This document shows, one piece after another, positions 16,949 through 28,111 of a stretch of 64,000 nucleotides of DNA. Within the stretch, counting starts at the first letter, position 1, and each line of letters opens with the position of its first letter. Made by a program: the position numbers and the translations under genes. The notes under the pieces are model-generated. The model made no database searches. It worked only from the letters and a program-made list of their open reading frames with translations, and was not told the origin of the DNA. The DNA lies in contig CAVZKY010000070.1 of assembly GCA_963775825.1 (NCBI GenBank), positions 44,185-108,184 on the forward strand, in the 5' to 3' direction. Source of the stretch: Bog-532 sp963775825. GTDB lineage: Bacteria; Actinomycetota; Actinomycetes; Streptosporangiales; Streptosporangiaceae.

Positions 16949-18406
16949 GTGCGCGAATGTCTGCCAACCGCCGCCGAGGTGCTCGCCGGGCTCCCGGCCC
17001 CGCGCCCGGATGACGAGCAGCTCCGGGAGTCGATCCGGGCCATGCGGGCGGACGACGGGCTGCTGCTGGGCGTGCTCGACGACGACCCGACCGGATCGCA
17101 GGCGGTGCACGACGTCCAGGTCGTGACCGTGCTGGACGAAGAGGCCTACGGGGCCGCGTTCGCCGGCCCGGCCGGCACCTGCTTCGTGCTGACCAACAGC
17201 CGCAGCCTCGCCGAGCCCGCCGCGGCCGAGGTGAACGAGCGGGCCGCGCGGGGGCTGGTGGCCGCGGCCGGACGGCGCGGGGCGCGGATCCAGCTGGTCA
17301 GCCGCAGTGACTCCACCCTGCGGGGGCACGTAATGGCCGAGGTCGCGGCGCTGCGCTCGGTCCACCGCGAGGTCTACGGGCGCGACGTCGACGGCGTGCT
17401 GCTGGCGCCCGCCTTCCTGGAGGCCGGGCGGGTGACCGCGGGCGGCATTCACTGGGCCCGGGCCGGGGGGCCAGGGGGCACGCTGGTGCCGGTCGGCCAG
17501 ACCGAGTTCGCGCGGGACGCCGCGTTCGGTTACCGGTCCTCGGACCTGCGGGATTTCGTCGCGGAGAAGAGCGCCGGCCGGACGCGGCCCGGGGACGTGC
17601 GCAGCATCAGCCTCACCGACATCCGGCGGGGCGGCCCGGACCGGGTCCGCGAGCTGCTGGCCGGGGTACGGAACGGCACCTGGGTGATCGTCGAGGCGAC
17701 CGAATACTCAGACCTGGAGACCGTAGCGCACGGCGTGCTGGAGGCCGAGCGGGCGGGGAGCTCGTTCCTGTTCCGGACCGGGCCGTCGTTCGTGCGGGCG
17801 CTCCTGGGCCTGGCCCCCAAGGCGCCGCTGCGCGGCGGCCGGCTCTGGCCCGCGGGGCGCCCGCCGGGGCACGGGCTGGTCGTGGTCGGCTCGCACGTGG
17901 GGCAGACGACCCGGCAGGTGGCCGCGCTGACCGCGCGGGGCGGGGTGACCGGGGTGGAACTGGACGTTCCGGCCCTGGTCCGCGGGGATGACGTGATCGC
18001 TCCGGCGGTGCGGCGGGTGACCTCGGCGCTCGGGGCATCCGACGTGCTGCTCTGCACCAGCCGCACGGTCGTTCCCGGCCGGGAGGCGGCGGGCAGCCTC
18101 GCCATCGCCCGCGAGGTGTCCGCGGCCCTGGCCACGATCGTCCGCCAGGCGATGGCGGCCGGGCCGGCCTGGGTCGTGGCCAAGGGCGGGATCACCTCGC
18201 ACGACGTGGCCGTGTCCGGGCTGGGCATCCGGCGGGCGGAGGTCGCCGGCCAGCTGTTTCCCGGCCTGATCTCGGTGTTCCGCCCGCTCGACGCCGCGCC
18301 CGCAGCGATCGGCCGCCCGTATGTGGTGTTCGCCGGCAACGTCGGTGACGAGGGGACCCTGGGCCAGGTCGTGGCGATCATGAACGGCGTGCAGCAGGCC
18401 GGCTGA
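16949..18406 (+). CDS. Four-carbon acid sugar kinase (DUF1537; OtnK/DtnK-type)
   Basis: 485 residues; ATP-dependent phosphorylation of 3-oxo-tetronate or a similar acid sugar. The N-terminal domain carries LLGVLDDDPTGSQAVHDV and the LVSRSDSTLRGH substrate motif. The C-terminal nucleotide-binding domain has VVVGSHVGQTTRQV, AKGGITSHDVAV and VFAGNVGDEGTL. The start is GTG at 16949. Other pathway members (aldolase-type decarboxylase OtnC, isomerase OtnI) are not in this window. The stop is 16 bp from the valS start, so the two may be co-transcribed. Confidence 0.85.
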   Translation: MRECLPTAAEVLAGLPAPRPDDEQLRESIRAMRADDGLLLGVLDDDPTGSQAVHDVQVVTVLDEEAYGAAFAGPAGTCFVLTNSRSLAEPAAAEVNERAARGLVAAAGRRGARIQLVSRSDSTLRGHVMAEVAALRSVHREVYGRDVDGVLLAPAFLEAGRVTAGGIHWARAGGPGGTLVPVGQTEFARDAAFGYRSSDLRDFVAEKSAGRTRPGDVRSISLTDIRRGGPDRVRELLAGVRNGTWVIVEATEYSDLETVAHGVLEAERAGSSFLFRTGPSFVRALLGLAPKAPLRGGRLWPAGRPPGHGLVVVGSHVGQTTRQVAALTARGGVTGVELDVPALVRGDDVIAPAVRRVTSALGASDVLLCTSRTVVPGREAAGSLAIAREVSAALATIVRQAMAAGPAWVVAKGGITSHDVAVSGLGIRRAEVAGQLFPGLISVFRPLDAAPAAIGRPYVVFAGNVGDEGTLGQVVAIMNGVQQAG

Positions 18407-18422
18407 TCGATAGGATCAATCC

Positions 18423-21009
18423 GTGCCAATGCTCCCGGAGAAGCCGTCGCTCGACGATCTTGAGTCAAAGTGGGGCGCCCGCTGGGAAGAAGCGGGCACC
18501 TACCATTTTGACCGGGCCAGTAATCGCGCGTCGGTATACGCGATCGACACGCCGCCGCCCACGGTCAGCGGCTCTCTGCACCTCGGCACGGTATTTGGCT
18601 ACATCCAGGCGGACGCCATCGCCCGCTTCCGGCGAATGCGGGGTTACTCCGTTTTCTACCCGATGGGCTGGGATGACAATGGGCTGCCCACCGAGCGCCG
18701 GGTGCAGAACCACTATGGCGTCCGGTGCGAGCCGGCGATGCCCTATGACCCGGATTTCCGCCCCGAGGCTGACGGCGGGAAAAAAGGCGGCGGGGAAAAA
18801 GAAATGCGGCCGATTTCCCGGCGGAATTTCGTCGAGCTGTGCCACGAGCTGACCGCCGAGGACGAGCGCGGCTTCGAAGACACGTTCCGCAGCGTCGGGC
18901 TCTCCGTCGACTGGCGGCTGACCTACGCCACGATTGACGACCACTGCCGGCGCGTGGCCCAGCGGGCTTTTCTCCGGAACGTCCGCCGCGGCGAGGCGTA
19001 CGCCAGCGAGGCTCCCACGCTGTGGGACATCGACTTCCGGACCGCGGTGGCCCAGGCCGAGCTGGAAGAGCGCGAGCAGCCGGCCGCCTACCACCGGCTC
19101 GCCTTCGCCCGCCCCGACGGCGGGCGGGTGGAGGTCGACACGACCCGTCCCGAGCTGCTGCCGGCCTGCGTCGCCCTGGTGGCCCACCCGGACGACGAGC
19201 GCTACCGCCCGCTGTTCGGCACGCACGGTGACCATCCCGCTGTTCGGCGTCGGCGTGCCCGTGCTGGCGCACCGGCTGGCGGAGCCGGACAAGGGCACCG
19301 GCATCGCGATGATCTGCACGTTCGGCGACACCACCGACATCATCTGGTGGCGCGAGCTCAATCTGCCGGTCCGGTCGGTGCTGCGGCGGGACGGCAGGCT
19401 GCAGGAAGAGACCCCCAGCTGGCTCACCGGCCCGGGCGCGGCGCTGTGGCCCGAACTCGGCGGCCGGACCGCGCGGCAGGCGCGGGCCCGCATCGCGGAC
19501 CTGCTCCGCGACTCCGGTGACCTGCTCGGCGAGCCGCGGCCCACCGAGCACATGGTCAAGTTCTACGAGAAGGGTGACCGGCCGCTGGAGATCGTCACCA
19601 GCCGGCAGTGGTACATCCGTAACGGCGCCCGTGACCCGGAGCTGAGGCAGGCGATGCTGGCCCGCGGCCGGGAGCTTCAGTGGCACCCGGCGTACATGCG
19701 GGTCCGCTACGAGCACTGGGTGGCGGGACTCAGCTCGGACTGGCTGATCAGCCGCCAGCGCTACTTCGGCGTCCCGTTCCCCGTCTGGTACCCGATCGAC
19801 AGCGCCGGCGAGCCGAGCTGGGACAAGCCGATCTTCTGCGCCGAGGACGCCCTGCCCTCCGATCCGCAGGGCGACGCGCCCCCCGGATACGGCGAGGGGC
19901 AGCGCGGCCAGCCGAACGGTTTCGTGGGCGACCCCGACGTGATGGACACCTGGGCCACCTCGTCGCTGACGCCGCAGATCGCCTGCGGCTGGGAGGAAAA
20001 CCCGGGCGAAGGCCCAGGCCTGTTCGCCCGGACCTTCCCGATGGACCTGCGGCCCCAGGGCCCGGAGATCATCCGGACGTGGCTGTTCTCCACGGTCCTG
20101 CGCTCCCAGCTGGAACTCGGCCAGCTGCCGTGGGCGCACGCCAGCATCAACGGCTGGATCCTCGACCCGGACCGCAAGAAGATGTCGAAGTCCAAGGGGA
20201 ACGTCATCACCCCGGAGGGGCTCGTGGCCGAGTTCGGCGCGGACGGGCTGCGCTACTGGTCGTGCAGCAGCGCCCCCGGCACGGACACAGCGGTCGACAA
20301 GGCCCAGATGAAGGTGGGCCGCCGGCTGGCCAACAAGGTCCTCAACGCCGCCCGCTTCGTGCTGGGCCTCAGCGGCGAGGAGTCGCCGTCCGATCCGGTC
20401 CGCTCGCGGCCGGACGTCACCGAGGCCCTGGACCGCGCGATGCTCGCCCAGCTGGCCAGCATCACCGAGCAGGCCACCGCGGCGCTGGACCGGTACGAGT
20501 ACCACCTCGCGCTCGAGCAGACGGAGAGGTTCTTCTGGAACTTCTGCGACGACTACCTTGAGCTGGTCAAGTCCCGTGCGTACGGCCAGGGCCAGCCGGC
20601 CCGGTCGGCGCAGGCGGCGCTGCGTATCGCCCTGGACACCATACTGCGGCTGTTCGCGCCGTTCCTCCCGTTCGTGGCCGAGGAAGCGTGGTCCTGGTGG
20701 CGTACCGGCTCGGTGCACCGCGCTCCGTGGCCCGAGGCCGCGCCGCTGCGGCACGGGCCCGGCACCGAACCGGAGATGCTGCCGGTCGCGGCCCAGGTGC
20801 TGGCCGAGATCCGCAAGGCGAAATCCGCACAGAAGCGCTCGCTGCGCACCGAAGTCGCCCGGCTGAGCGTCACCGACACCCCGCAGCGGATCGCGCTGCT
20901 CCGGGGCGCCGAGGCTGACCTGCGCGCCGCCGGGGTGCTGAGCGAGCTGAGCCTGGCCGAAGCGGCCGAGCCGTCGGTCACCGTGGAGCTGACCCCGGAC
21001 GGCCACTGA
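18423..21009 (+). CDS. valS: Valine--tRNA ligase (one frame break)
   Basis: Charges tRNA-Val. It has the class I signature in the HIGH-like form SGSLHLGT near residue 49 (after DTPPPTV), the editing domain with TTRPELLPACVALVAHP, the KMSKS loop at about residue 586 (DRKKMSKSKGN), and an anticodon-binding domain with RFFWNFCDDYLELVK. About 860 residues, lacking the long C-terminal coiled coil, as in the shorter archaeal/alphaproteobacterial-like subgroup. The frame changes near 19225 inside the editing domain and both sides are well conserved, so a sequence error is likely. GTG start. It follows the kinase gene closely. Confidence 0.93.
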
Positions 21010-21014
21010 CGCCT

Positions 21015-21122
21015 ATGCGCGCGAGCTTTACGCCCGCGGCCACGACCTGGGGGCTGGGCCGCCTCGATGACCCCGCGCTGATCGAGGTCCTCCGCACCGG
21101 CCCGCCCAGCGGCACCGCATGA
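21015..21122 (+). CDS. Small 35-residue ORF overlapping the next start
   Basis: The ORF begins MRASFTPAATTWGLGRLDDP and ends in TGA that overlaps the next gene's ATG as ATGA (21119-21122). It begins 5 bp after the valS stop. The spacing and overlap suggest translational coupling, but the peptide has no recognised family and no Shine-Dalgarno is visible. It could equally be an upstream in-frame remnant of the next protein. Low confidence as a gene. Confidence 0.3.
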   Translation: MRASFTPAATTWGLGRLDDPALIEVLRTGPPSGTA

Positions 21123-21584
21123 CCGGGCACCGGTGGCGGCTGGCGGCCAACATCCTGAACGGCTCGACGCTCACCGGCATCGTCGTGGCCGCCGCTGGCG
21201 GGGCAAGATTCCGTCCGGCCGGGGATGGCCTGCTGGTGGGGGCTGGTTACCGGCTGCCGGTGCCCCCGGCGCCCGCGTTCTGCGTGGGCAACGTGCTGGT
21301 CACCCGGCTCGGGTACGCCACCTTCACCGGCGAGGTGCGCCTGTTCGCGCACGAGGCGCGGCACGCCACGCAGTACGCCTGCTGCGGCGGTGTCCTCATG
21401 CTCCCGCTGTACGGGATCGCGGCCGCCGTGTCGTGGGCGCTGTGCGGCGACTTCGGCGCACGCAACGTCTTCGAGCAGCGGGCCGGCCTGGCCGACGGCG
21501 GCTACACGGAAAAGGATCTCCGGCCGGCCCTGCGCCGGAGGACGCCCAGGCCGGTCCGGCACCGGGCCAGCCTGGGCGACGTGA

Positions 21585-23840
<2,256 letters not shown>

Positions 23841-23860
23841 GGGAATCCTTCCTGGCAGTC

Positions 23861-24298
23861 TCAGGAACTGCGGGCGGTGGAACAGCCGGGGCACAGGCCC
23901 CAGTAGACGACCTCGGCCTCGTCGATCGCGAAGCCGTGCTCGCCGGAGGCGGTCAGGCAGGGCGCCTCGCCGACCGCGCAGTCGACGTCAGCGACGACAC
24001 CGCACGACCGGCACACGACATGGTGGTGGTTGTCCCCGACGCGTCCCTCGAACCGGGCCGGGCTGCCGACCGGCTCGATGCGGCGCACGAGCCCCGCCGC
24101 GGTAAGCGCGTGCAGGGCCTCATACACGGCCTGCAGGGAGACGTGGCCGATGCGATCCCGCACTCCGGCGGCGATCGCCTCGACGCCCAGGTGGTCGCCG
24201 TCCCGGACGGTCTCGAGCAGGGCGACGCGGCCGGCCGTCACCCGCAGGCCGGCGCCGCGCAGCTCTTCGGCGGTAGCCGGCGTCCGGGATGCGGTCAT
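23861..24298 (-). CDS. furA: Fur-family regulator FurA
   Basis: 145 residues. The N-terminal winged helix (LRGAGLRVTAGRVALLETV...HVSLQAVYEALHAL) is followed by the metal and dimerisation domain with DNHHHVVCRSCGVVADVDC and a second CPGC pair near the C-terminus, the structural zinc site of Fur proteins. It is the repressor of the furA-katG operon in actinobacteria, acting on its own promoter. I start it at ATG 24296-24298, since the ATG gives the family N-terminus (MTASRTP); a TTG two codons upstream is the alternative. It is intact, unlike its partner. Confidence 0.9.
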   Translation of the reverse strand: MTASRTPATAEELRGAGLRVTAGRVALLETVRDGDHLGVEAIAAGVRDRIGHVSLQAVYEALHALTAAGLVRRIEPVGSPARFEGRVGDNHHHVVCRSCGVVADVDCAVGEAPCLTASGEHGFAIDEAEVVYWGLCPGCSTARSS

Positions 24299-24350
24299 AG
24301 GCAAAACCTATCCTTATAAAGACGAATAGTTCAAGAAAACAAATGGTGCA
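24299..24350 (-). promoter_or_regulatory. furA-katG promoter and candidate FurA operator
   Basis: An A/T-rich island in GC-rich DNA immediately upstream of furA. On the minus strand TTGAAC stands as a possible -35, with ATAAGGATAG in the -10 region. Two imperfect inverted elements occur: CTATTC...GGATAG, and ATAGG-ttttg-CCTAT overlapping the ATG. FurA in mycobacteria and Streptomyces binds such A/T-rich sites next to the start. The exact operator is inferred. Confidence 0.5.
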
Positions 24351-24460
24351 ATTTAGTGTCATATCAGGCTACGCGCTGCGGCTTAATAGCACGTCAGGCA
24401 CCGTATTGCGGCCGGAACGGGCATAGGCGGCCAAGATCGCGGAGATGACACCGGCCGGTG

Positions 24461-25494
24461 CTAGCGGGGCGGCTCGCCCAGCACGCGGCGGACCGCCCGG
24501 GCCTGCGCCGCCAGGCGGTCGATCTCGGCGATGCCGTGCTCGTCGGCGGCCGTGCGGGCCAGCATGTCCAGGTGCCGGTCGTGCAGCTCGGCCAGGGCCG
24601 CGGACTGTTTCCCGTCCCGGTAGGCGCTGTCCGCCGCGCCGACCTGGTCGGCATATCGCTCCAGCGCCTCGACCCGGCGGATAGTGCTGGCCTCGGCGAG
24701 CTCGGCGGCGCGGTCCTGCTGGCTCAGCAGCGCGGCAGCCTGCGGGCCCAGCTGGGCGGCGCGGTCCCGCCCGGCGCGGCAGCTGCGGCCCAGCCCGGCG
24801 CGGCAGCCTGCGCGCCGGGCCCGGCCAGCTCGGCCCGCCGGACGCGCAGCTCTGCTCGCCGGGCCCGGAGCTGGGCCTGTTCGCGCAGCGCCACGGCGAT
24901 GTCCCATTCCTGGCCGGTCAGGGCCGCGCTCGTGGCGTGCCGGTCGAGCAGGTCGTCCCGGCACACCAGCGACGAGGTGACGGCGTCGATCGCGTCCTGG
25001 GCCCGCCGCAGGAGCACCCGGGACCGGGCGTCAAAGTCGGCGCCGGTCAGGTAGCGGCCATGGTGGGTGCGCGCCGCCGTTTCGGCGGGCGTGCGCCCGC
25101 TGGGCTGGCCGAACCGGACGACGCGGACGCCGAGGATCACGGTCGTGACCATCGCGATGATGCCCGCGGCCAGCAGCGCGAAGCGGTTGGACGCCATTTC
25201 CCAGCTGGCCGGGCCCTGGAAGATGAGCACTCCGACGGCCAGCGGGGTGGTGCCGAACAGCGCGGTCAGGCCGGCGGCGGTCAGGCCGGCGACCGTTCCG
25301 TCGATGGTAGCCAGCCGCCGGGCGGGCTCGGTGGGCAGATAGTAACGGCGCCGGGCCGGGCGGTCCTGGGCCGCGGGCGGCAGCAGGGCGCCGCGGGCGG
25401 CCAGCAGGTCGCGGTCCGGCCGCGGGATACCGGGATCGACCGCGGGCCGCCGCAGGCTGGCATCAGCCCAGAGCGCGTCGCGCTGGTCATCCAT
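24461..25494 (-). CDS. Membrane protein with long charged coiled-coil region (one frame break)
   Basis: About 345 residues once the break near 24800 is bridged. The N-terminal part has two membrane segments (around LATIDGTVAGLTAAGLTALFGTTPLAVGVLIF and FALLAAGIIAMVTTVILGV). The rest is helical and rich in Arg, Ala and Gln (ALREQAQLRARRAELRVRRAEL; QQDRAAELAEASTIRRVEALERYADQV). The break sits in Ala/Gly-coding GC repeats. The ATG at 25492-25494 gives MDDQRDAL. No family recognised. The topology suggests a membrane anchor with a cytosolic coiled coil. Confidence 0.65.
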
Positions 25495-25645
25495 CGGCCC
25501 GCTCCTGTCCCGCGCCAACTCGCGAAAGCCGAGAAGAAGGTGGATTCGCCCTCAGGGTAACGCGGCCGGGCCGGCGGGGTACAGCCGCGCCGCCGGAGCG
25601 GTACAGCCGCGGCCGCCGGAACCGTGCCGCGGGCCCACCGCCTGG

Positions 25646-26026
25646 TCAGCGGGCCGGGCGGCCCAGCAGCTTCTCGAGACTGCGGCGCTCCCGCTTGGTC
25701 GGACGGCCTGCGCCGCGTTCGCGCTGGGCCACCGGCACCATCTTCTCCCGCGGTGGCGGCGGCGGGCTGTGATCGACGTAGCATTCCGCTGCGACCGGCG
25801 CGCTGGCCCGCTTGCTGATAACCCGCTCGACGACCACGATGCGCTCGCGTCCCTCTTCGCGGAGCCGCACCTCGTCACCGGCCCGGACGGAGTGGGCGGG
25901 CTTGACCCGCGCGCCGTTGACCCGGACGTGCCCGGCCCGGCAGGCACTGGACGCGGCCGACCGGGTCTTGACCAGCCGCACCGACCAGATCCAGCTGTCG
26001 ACCCGTCCCGTCTCGTCACCCGCCAC
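25646..26026 (-). CDS. S4-domain RNA-binding protein, Hsp15-like
   Basis: 126 residues. An N-terminal S4 domain (RVDSWIWSVRLVKTRSAASSACRAGHVRVNG, then VKPAHSVRAGDEVRLRE) is followed by a short basic tail (GRPTKRERRSLEKLLGR). Hsp15-type proteins bind stalled 50S subunits carrying peptidyl-tRNA and take part in ribosome rescue or heat response. The start is GTG at 26026. Confidence 0.88.
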   Translation of the reverse strand: MAGDETGRVDSWIWSVRLVKTRSAASSACRAGHVRVNGARVKPAHSVRAGDEVRLREEGRERIVVVERVISKRASAPVAAECYVDHSPPPPPREKMVPVAQRERGAGRPTKRERRSLEKLLGRPAR

Positions 26027-26138
26027 GTCGCCACTGTAATGCGCCGGGTCGGGCCGGGCGCGGTGCGCGGTGCGGTGCGCGGCGGCCAGTTTCCCGGCCG
26101 GCCTGCTCGCTTATCGTCGGGAGGTAGCCAACGTTAGG

Positions 26139-26312
26139 AGCTGGGTCTGCTGTGACGCTGGAGGTGCCCCGGCCGGGGCGCCGGTGCCTATGGGGAGCGT
26201 ATTCAGCGGATAGCCCTGAGAATGCTCCCGGTAGACGGGGATGCCGGCCGCTGGGCCGCCGGGTGCGGCGCGGAGAATGACTCAGCAGTCACCGCAGCAC
26301 CAGGGGCACCTG
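26139..26312. repeat. Complete copy of the interspersed palindromic repeat
   Basis: About 174 bp, the uninterrupted version of the sequence split at 5987-6046/7294-7407. Its core is a long inverted repeat: GGGAGC..TTCAG, a 9-base loop, then CTGAG..GCTCCC. It continues with aatgactcagcag and a tail ending gcagcaccaggggcacctgc. It lies in the 480-bp gap between the S4 gene and the end of glnA2. No ORF explains the similarity. Confidence 0.8.
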
Positions 26313-26405
26313 CCTTCTCCGGCGCCTGCCCTTCACGGGCGCCTGCCCTCCCCGGCGCCTGCCTCCCCGGCGCCCCTGACACCGGTGGCGCTGGCCGCCA
26401 TCGCC

Positions 26406-26495
26406 GGATCCGGCGGGCTCAGCGGATCTGGCGGGCTCAGCGGAACCGGCGGGCTCAGCGGATCCGGCGGGCTCAGCGGATCCGGCGGGCCCGGA
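26406..26495. repeat. Five tandem 18-bp units after glnA2
   Basis: Five copies of ggatccggcgggctcagc with one or two changes each; the last is partial. They begin about 95 bp after the 26.2-kb repeat and end 11 bp from the glnA2 stop. The unit length of 18 would encode a six-residue repeat, but no gene start or conserved frame supports coding here. Confidence 0.85.
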
Positions 26496-26506
26496 GTCTT
26501 CGGCGG

Positions 26507-27868
26507 TCAGAGCGTCGGCAGGTAGCGGTCCAGCTCGTACTCGGTGACCTGCCGGCGGTACTGGGTCCACTCCTCGCGCTTGTTGCGCAGGAAGAAGTCG
26601 AAGACGTGCTCGCCCAGGGTCTCCGCGACCAGCTCGCTGTCCTGCATGACGTTGATCGCCTCGCCCAGGTCGTGCGGCAGCGGCTTGATGCCCATGGCCC
26701 GGCGCTCGGAGCTGGTCAGCGCCCACACGTCGTCGTCGGCGGGCGGCGGGAGCTCGTAGTCGTCCTCGATGCCCTTGAGCCCGGCCGCGAGGATGAGCGC
26801 GTAGGCGAGGTAGGGGTTGCACGCGGCGTCGATGGAGCGGAACTCGACCCGCGTGGAGTTGCCCTTGTGCGGCTTGTACATCGGCACCCGGACCAGCGCG
26901 GACCGGTTGTTGTGGCCCCAGCAGATGTAGGCCGGGGCCTCCCCGCCCGCGCCCGCGGTGCGCTCGGCCGCGCCCCACAGCCGCTTGTAGGAGTTGACCC
27001 ACTGGTTGCAGACGGCAGTGATCTCGGCGGCGTGCCGGAGCAGCCCGGCGATGAACGCCCGGCCGATCTTGGACAGCTGCAGCTCCGCGCCCGGCTCATA
27101 AAAGGCGTTCCGGTCACCCTCGAACAGCGACACATGGCTGTGCATGCCGGAGCCGGGATAGTCGGTGAACGGCTTCGGCATGAACGTCGCGTAGACACCC
27201 TGCTCGATCGCGACTTCCTTCATGACCAGGCGGAACGACATGATGTTGTCCGCCGTGGTCAGCGCGTCGGCGTACCGCAGGTCGATCTCCTGCTGACCGG
27301 GGCCGTCCTCGTGGTGGCTGTATTCCACCGACAGGCCCATGCTCTCCAGCATCATGATCGACGTCTTGCGGAAGTCGTGCGCGATGCTGTGCGGGGTGTG
27401 GTCGAAGTAACCGCCGGAGTCGATGGGCTCTGGCCGCTGGCCGGGCCGCGGCTTCTCCTTGAGGAGGAAAAACTCGACCTCGGGGTGCGTGTAGAAGGTG
27501 AACCCGAGGTCGGAGGCGCGGCCGAGCGCCCGCTTGAGCACCCAGCGGGGATCGGCATAGGAAGGTGATCCGTCCGGCATCAGGATGTCGCAGAACATCC
27601 GGCCGACCCCCGGCGCCTCCCCCTTCCACGGGAGCAACTGGAACGTCGACGGGTCCGGCTTCGCGATCATGTCCGCCTCGTAGATGCGGGCGAACCCCTC
27701 GATCGCTGACCCGTCGAAGCCAATGCCGTCCGCGAAGGCGCCCTCGAGCTCGGCCGGGGCGACGGCGACGGATTTCAGGTAGCCGAGCACGTCGGTGAAC
27801 CAGAGCCGGACAAATCGAATGTCCCGCTCCTCCAGCGTGCGCAGCACAAATTCTTGCTGCCTATCCAC
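26507..27868 (-). CDS. glnA2: Glutamine synthetase-family enzyme GlnA2
   Basis: 453 residues. The opening (VDRQQEFVLRTLEERDIRFVRLWFTDVLGYLKSVAVAP, as two blocks) is the signature of actinobacterial GlnA2 rather than the housekeeping GlnA. Catalytic-domain motifs are present: HPEVEFFLLKEKPR, HHEDGPGQQEIDLRY, the ATP-site region KPFTDYPGSGMHSHVSLFEG, and RVEFRSIDAACNPYLA. The Tyr adenylylation loop of GlnA is absent. In Streptomyces GlnA2 has been linked to polyamine gamma-glutamylation rather than ammonia assimilation, so the substrate is open. GTG at 27866-27868 is the start that matches relatives; an upstream extension is non-homologous. Intact. Confidence 0.9.
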   Translation of the reverse strand: MDRQQEFVLRTLEERDIRFVRLWFTDVLGYLKSVAVAPAELEGAFADGIGFDGSAIEGFARIYEADMIAKPDPSTFQLLPWKGEAPGVGRMFCDILMPDGSPSYADPRWVLKRALGRASDLGFTFYTHPEVEFFLLKEKPRPGQRPEPIDSGGYFDHTPHSIAHDFRKTSIMMLESMGLSVEYSHHEDGPGQQEIDLRYADALTTADNIMSFRLVMKEVAIEQGVYATFMPKPFTDYPGSGMHSHVSLFEGDRNAFYEPGAELQLSKIGRAFIAGLLRHAAEITAVCNQWVNSYKRLWGAAERTAGAGGEAPAYICWGHNNRSALVRVPMYKPHKGNSTRVEFRSIDAACNPYLAYALILAAGLKGIEDDYELPPPADDDVWALTSSERRAMGIKPLPHDLGEAINVMQDSELVAETLGEHVFDFFLRNKREEWTQYRRQVTEYELDRYLPTL

Positions 27869-28111
27869 GCCTCTCACCTTAGACGCCCCCGATCCAATTC
27901 CTTGCCTCCCATGTGACGTGCTCCGCGGCACGCGGCCGGTCCTCGGTGGCCGCCACGCTGCCTCCGGGGCGACACGTCGTAGGTACTGGATAGCAGTGTG
28001 CCGCGCCGTTGTTTCCTCGGAGTTACACACGTGGCTCTGCGGCACGGATGCCTTATCGCCAGACGGGCTCGCCAGGGCGGTGCTGCGCGTTCGCTGGCCT
28101 CGACACCACGG

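Noticed and set aside
27869..28045. Extended N-terminus of glnA2
   Set aside because: The extra 59 residues are Arg-rich and unlike any glutamine synthetase; GTG at 27868 gives the conserved GlnA2 start.
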